A DNA stretch of 64,000 nucleotides from Millionella massiliensis (GTDB lineage Bacteria > Bacteroidota > Bacteroidia > Bacteroidales > Rikenellaceae): the NCBI RefSeq assembly GCF_900104655.1, contig NZ_FNWD01000002.1, forward strand, positions 1 through 64,000, given 5' to 3'. Below the pieces are notes generated by a model. That model was given only the letters and a program-made list of their open reading frames with translations. It made no database searches and was not told where the DNA came from. Positions 60,523 to 64,000 of the stretch are shown here, in pieces. The position numbers and the translations under genes are program-made. Position 1 is the stretch's first letter. Every line of letters begins with the position of its first letter.

Positions 60523-61022
60523 GATATTCAGAGGTGTTAGTCTTCGTTTGGCAGGATTCTCGGAAACGGGTTGCGGTCAGGTGTGATTCGCGGTTGCAGT
60601 GCCGGCGGTCTGTCTTTTGGGCGGTCCGTCCATGGTCGTGAGACCCGTTGCTGGGTCGCTCCGGCGTAATTGTCTCCTGTTTCTGTCCGAACTTGCGGTC
60701 GGATTTGTGGAGTAATCTCCTGAACAAATGTGCGTTGCGGTTCTGTTTTCGGGATGGGCTTTTTGTATGTGTCCACAAGTTAACGGGGCAAAATTAATCA
60801 TTGTTTTTATTTTTGGAACTCTGTTTCAAAAATAAAATTTCTCGAAAACATCTTACGTTGTGGTGGGGTGGAACCGAAGCAACGTATGGCAAGTGAATTC
60901 GCTCGTCGAACAGCCGGAATAACGACCGAAAGTTGAGTCGGACGGTTTGACCGGGTGTGGCGGGAATCCCTGTCTCGGGATTACTCTTCCGGAATCACTT
61001 TTTCGGAATCCTGAATGATTGA
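60523..61022 (-). promoter_or_regulatory. GH172-GH2 spacer with likely promoter
   Basis: A 500-bp stretch without a gene. TAATTTTG on the minus strand (60789-60796) is an exact -7 box in an AT-rich patch (60786-60845) that contrasts with its surroundings. It would give a ~260-nt leader before GH172. No -33 at normal spacing. Confidence 0.45.
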
Positions 61023-61067
61023 TTTCCTTGTGCAGAATCTCCGGTTAAGGGATTCTGCACAAGGAAA
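61023..61067 (-). terminator. Terminator hairpin after GH2
   Basis: A 17-bp perfect stem (arm TTTCCTTGTGCAGAATC, loop 11 nt) just after the GH2 stop. The following minus-strand sequence is only moderately T-rich. Confidence 0.65.
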
Positions 61068-61076
61068 ATCGTGGGG

Positions 61077-62909
61077 TTACTTGATCTCTTTATTGAAGAT
61101 GGCTTTCAGTTTTTCGGCGTCGAATTTCGGGGTGCGGTCGTAGTAGTAGAGGCCGTTCTGTTCCTGCTCGACGTCGGTCAGCTGGGTGTAGCAGAAACCG
61201 CCGATCATCGGGGCCATGCCGATCACTACATCGACCAGCGATTCGATCTTCCGGTAGAAGTCGTCGGCCGACGATGCTCCGCCGTAGCCCCATCCGCCGC
61301 TGCCGCTCCGCTCGCTGTAGGAGACGCCGCCGAACTCGTCGAACAGGTAGGGAATGTCACCGGAGTAGGTCAGCCAACGGGTCGCGTTGTTGTCTACCGG
61401 GAAGTTGGAGCCGGTGTTGTACAGCACGCGCGGCTCAATCTCGAAACGGTGGCCCTGGAACAGCTTGCCGTCGTTCCAGAGCTCCTTGCGCAGTGCTTCG
61501 GGATCCTGGTGGTAGAGGTGGCACGAGAAGATGTCGGTCTTGTAGTGTGCTCCGCCCGAGGTGGTCAGCACCGGACGCGTGGGGTCGTAATCCTTGGTGG
61601 TGTTGTAGAGCACCTCGGAGAAGTGCGGGAAGTTGGTCCGGTCGACATTGTTCTGCTCGTTGAGCGGCACCCACATGATGATCGACGGGTGGTTGCGGTC
61701 GCGTTTGACCACTTCGCACCACTCGGGCAGGAAAATCGAGGTGGCGATGGGGAGGTTGTAGTCCAGACCCCAGCTGTTCATCTCGCCGCAGGTCAGGTAG
61801 CCCAGACGGTCGGCCCAATAGTGGAAACGTTCTTCAAACACTTTTTGGTGCAGGCGGGCGCCGTTGAAACCGACCGCCTTGGCCAGCAGAATATCGTTGC
61901 GCAGGGCCGAGTCCGACGGGGCGGTCCACTGGCTCTCGGGGTAGTAGCCCTGGTCCAGCACCATCCGCAGGTAGATCGGCTGGTTGTTCAGATAGAGTCG
62001 GTTGCCTTCGGCGTGGATCTTGCGCATCCCGACGTACGAACGGACGCGGTCGATCACCTGTCCCTCGGCGTCCGACACTTCATAGACCAGGTCGTAGAGG
62101 TGGGGCGAGTCGGGCGACCAGAGCTTTTGGTTCTTGACCGGCAGGACGAGCGGCGCGCCGGCCGAGGCGTCGCTCTCGACCGAGGCGACCTTCCGGTCGC
62201 CGTCCAGCAGCGTGGCACGCAGACGGGTTCCGCCCGTGGCGTAGAACTCGGGACGGATGATGATCTGCGCATTGTCGATGTCGGTATTTACCTGTGCCGA
62301 GCGAAGTGCCTTGGGGTGGACGGCTTCGAGCCATACGGTCTGCCAGATACCCGTGGTGCGGGTGTAGTTGCAGACGTGCGAGGCGTAGCGGGTGGATTGT
62401 TTCCCGGCTGGTTGCAGCTGGTGGCGCAGGTCGCTGCGGACATAGACTACCAGCGATTGTGCCGTATCGGGTTTGGCCCACGGGGTCAGGTCGACGCTGA
62501 AGGAGGACGAGCCGCCGAAGTGGCGCGTGATGAACTGACCGTCCAGATAGATGTCGGCCTGATAGTAGACGGCGCCGAAGTTCAGCAGAATCTTCTTGCC
62601 GCTCCACGCTTTGGGCACGGTGATCGAACGTTGGTACCAGAGGTGTTCGATGAAATCTTTGTGTTCGACACCGGAGAGGCGGCTCTCCGGGGCGAAGGGA
62701 ACCAGAATCGTACTGTCGAAGCCCTGGGATTGCGGGAAACCGCGTTCGAGACCCGTGCCGGCCGGGTCGAGGGTGTAGCTCCACGGGCCGTTCAGGTTGA
62801 TCCACTCGTTGCGTTCGAACTGTGGCCGCGGGTATTCCGGGCGCGGGGTCTGGGCGCGCAGCGCAGGGGCCAGCAGCACCAGAGATAGAAGCAAAAGAAT
62901 GCGTTTCAT
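61077..62909 (-). CDS. GH2 family glycoside hydrolase
   Basis: 610 residues, signal peptide about 1-19 (LAPALRAQ). Order: sugar-binding jelly roll (about 30-195, with LWYQRSITVPKAWSGKK and NYTRTTGIWQTVWLEAV), immunoglobulin-like domain (about 200-300), TIM barrel. Acid/base E418 in WVPLNEQNN and nucleophile E525 in YLFDEFGGVSYS. Shorter than E. coli LacZ and of the Bacteroidetes type; activities include beta-galactosidase, beta-glucuronidase, alpha-L-arabinosidase. It lies 34 nt downstream of the GH127-like gene and probably shares its mRNA. Confidence 0.93.
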   Translation of the reverse strand: MKRILLLLSLVLLAPALRAQTPRPEYPRPQFERNEWINLNGPWSYTLDPAGTGLERGFPQSQGFDSTILVPFAPESRLSGVEHKDFIEHLWYQRSITVPKAWSGKKILLNFGAVYYQADIYLDGQFITRHFGGSSSFSVDLTPWAKPDTAQSLVVYVRSDLRHQLQPAGKQSTRYASHVCNYTRTTGIWQTVWLEAVHPKALRSAQVNTDIDNAQIIIRPEFYATGGTRLRATLLDGDRKVASVESDASAGAPLVLPVKNQKLWSPDSPHLYDLVYEVSDAEGQVIDRVRSYVGMRKIHAEGNRLYLNNQPIYLRMVLDQGYYPESQWTAPSDSALRNDILLAKAVGFNGARLHQKVFEERFHYWADRLGYLTCGEMNSWGLDYNLPIATSIFLPEWCEVVKRDRNHPSIIMWVPLNEQNNVDRTNFPHFSEVLYNTTKDYDPTRPVLTTSGGAHYKTDIFSCHLYHQDPEALRKELWNDGKLFQGHRFEIEPRVLYNTGSNFPVDNNATRWLTYSGDIPYLFDEFGGVSYSERSGSGGWGYGGASSADDFYRKIESLVDVVIGMAPMIGGFCYTQLTDVEQEQNGLYYYDRTPKFDAEKLKAIFNKEIK

Positions 62910-62943
62910 TGGGTTTGATTGTAAGGGTGGATGTTGGAATGGA

Positions 62944-64000
62944 TTAGTCTGCCTGCGGGAAGGCTGAGATGCGCAGTCGGGCCGCGCCCATTGGTACCAG
63001 GGTGATCGGGTCGCGCTGTTCGGCGCGGGGTGCCTCAGGCGAGGGGAGTACCTGACAGGTGCCGGTCTCGTCCAGCCCCCACGAGGGAATCAGACGGCCC
63101 GTAGCCTCGAAACGCAGCGGCACGTTTTCCAGCGTGAAGGGGTTGGCTCCCTCTTTCCACGCGCTGCGAACGACGGTGATCGGGGCTTCGTCGACCAGGG
63201 CGTAGTTCCACGGGGTCGTGGGGTGGATTTCGTAGGATTTCCATTGCGAGGCATCGACCCCCTCCTGCCATTGCGAATCCCAGATGGCTGTGGCGCGGCT
63301 GTCGGTGGTGTCGTAGCGTTCGCCGATCTCGAGCGACAGGGTCAGCGGACCGTAATCGACGCTCACGGAGTTTTGATTGACCGCCCAGTAGCGTTTCGAG
63401 ACGGTCATCGGCAGGCGCAGCGTCACCGAGTCGCCGTCGTTCCACGTGCGTTCGATCTTCAGGAAGTTCCCCTCGCGGATGTGCCCCACGGAACGGCCGT
63501 TCACTTCGGCCTCCGGAGCGTCGCACCACGCGGGCAGACGCAGGTAGAGCGGGAAGGTGACGGCTTGGTCGGTCTGTACGGTCAGCCCGATGGTTTCGTC
63601 GAACGGGTAGTGGGTGCGTTCGGTCAGCAGGATCTCCTGACCGTCGGCTACGCGGGCCCGGATGTCGGCCGAGTTGTAGAGCATCAGGCAGAGACCACCG
63701 TCGAGGGTCGCCATCCCCAGAAAATCATTGTAATAGGTCCACGCCAGACCGTGGTTGTGCTGGCAGCAGCGGCTGCTGAAGGGGTTCATCGCCAGGAACG
63801 GACCCTGATTCTGCAGGCTGGGGGAGTGGTTCTTCGAGTCGCTCACCACGTGGTTCGGGCAGGTGAGGTAACGCAGCGAACGCATGTCGGGCATCATGGC
63901 GGCGGGCATGGAGTTGAAGGCGATGTCTTCGCAGTTGGCGGCCCAGTAGGGATCGCCGCTGATGAGCATCATGATCTGGTCCGTGGCCATCTGTTCGGCG
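62944..64000 (-). CDS. GH127/DUF1680-like beta-L-arabinofuranosidase (5' end beyond window)
   Basis: At least 352 codons, running off the right edge; the frame is open through base 64000, so the start is not here. C-terminal part of a DUF1680 protein: DPYWAANCEDIAFNSMPAAM, then RCCQHNHGLAWTYYND (Cys pair typical of the Zn-thiolate site), beta domains with LRLPAWCDAPEAEVNG, KIERTWNDGDSVTLRL and a late LPSPEAPRAE. Members of GH127/GH146 remove beta-L-arabinofuranose, with a catalytic Cys and Glu. The MATDQIM methionine at 63990 is internal. GH2 follows 34 nt downstream. Confidence 0.85.
   Translation of the reverse strand, partial: AEQMATDQIMMLISGDPYWAANCEDIAFNSMPAAMMPDMRSLRYLTCPNHVVSDSKNHSPSLQNQGPFLAMNPFSSRCCQHNHGLAWTYYNDFLGMATLDGGLCLMLYNSADIRARVADGQEILLTERTHYPFDETIGLTVQTDQAVTFPLYLRLPAWCDAPEAEVNGRSVGHIREGNFLKIERTWNDGDSVTLRLPMTVSKRYWAVNQNSVSVDYGPLTLSLEIGERYDTTDSRATAIWDSQWQEGVDASQWKSYEIHPTTPWNYALVDEAPITVVRSAWKEGANPFTLENVPLRFEATGRLIPSWGLDETGTCQVLPSPEAPRAEQRDPITLVPMGAARLRISAFPQAD

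Noticed and set aside
58645-62888. Frames of 621 and 605 codons opposite GH172 and GH2
   Set aside because: Antisense shadows of recognised enzymes with no domain of their own.

Overview
The window looks like about 64 kb of chromosome from a high-GC gut Bacteroidetes, most likely Rikenellaceae/Alistipes-like. The grounds are Bacteroidetes-type -7 promoter boxes (TAnnTTTG), starts without Shine-Dalgarno sequences, the neighbour pairs ftsK-lolA and xerD/aroQ-pyk, the Bacteroidetes families DUF4293 and DUF3109, GH97 and GH172 enzymes, and roughly 60% GC. The genus is inference. No rRNA, tRNA, CRISPR array, IS element or phage module was seen.

Layout. 1-140 is a library artefact: an error-rich copy of this window's own pyk segment (offset 12,814 bp) joined through a Nextera-type mosaic-end junction to ftsK. 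126-4025 holds ftsK (true 5' end lost) and a lolA-like gene. 4505-10100 is a minus-strand branched-chain amino acid operon, ilvD-ilvB-ilvN-ilvC. 10194-13231 holds xerD, diverging from aroQ and pyk. 13434-20134 is an AraC-type regulator divergent from a three-gene RND efflux pump. 20478-28918 holds a GlsB-type membrane protein, a signalling trio (small secreted protein, PAS protein, SpoIIE phosphatase), a GNAT transferase with prmA, an S37 peptidase, a GT4 glycosyltransferase and fhs.

29021-30240 is a non-coding tandem array of four ~266-bp units carrying strong hairpins. 30290-44500 is mostly housekeeping: an HsdR_N-like protein with an ABC-F ATPase, nagB, a RibF-like protein lacking the riboflavin-kinase domain, rex with a good Rex operator at its own promoter, glmM, a lone MacB-like permease, DUF3109, DUF4293, a lower-GC Mrr endonuclease, era, an M20 dipeptidase and a LolA-like secreted protein.

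45055-64000 is a carbohydrate-degradation region: GH30, GH97, a GH120-type beta-xylosidase, an unclassified lipoprotein, a GH38-like DUF5054 protein, an (alpha/alpha)6-type protein, a GH43/117-like propeller, GH172, GH2 and a GH127-like gene cut by the right edge. The families point to a pentose- or furanose-rich glycan. No SusC/SusD pair, sulfatase or sensor is present in the window. The genes form three or four transcription units, each with secreted or lipoprotein enzymes, so the substrate is probably trimmed in the periplasm or at the cell surface.

The less ordinary parts are the hairpin-rich tandem array, the PAS/SpoIIE trio without its usual hydrogenase-like partner, the CAZyme region with two or three unclassified enzymes and a GH97 lacking expected catalytic residues, and several palindromic operators.
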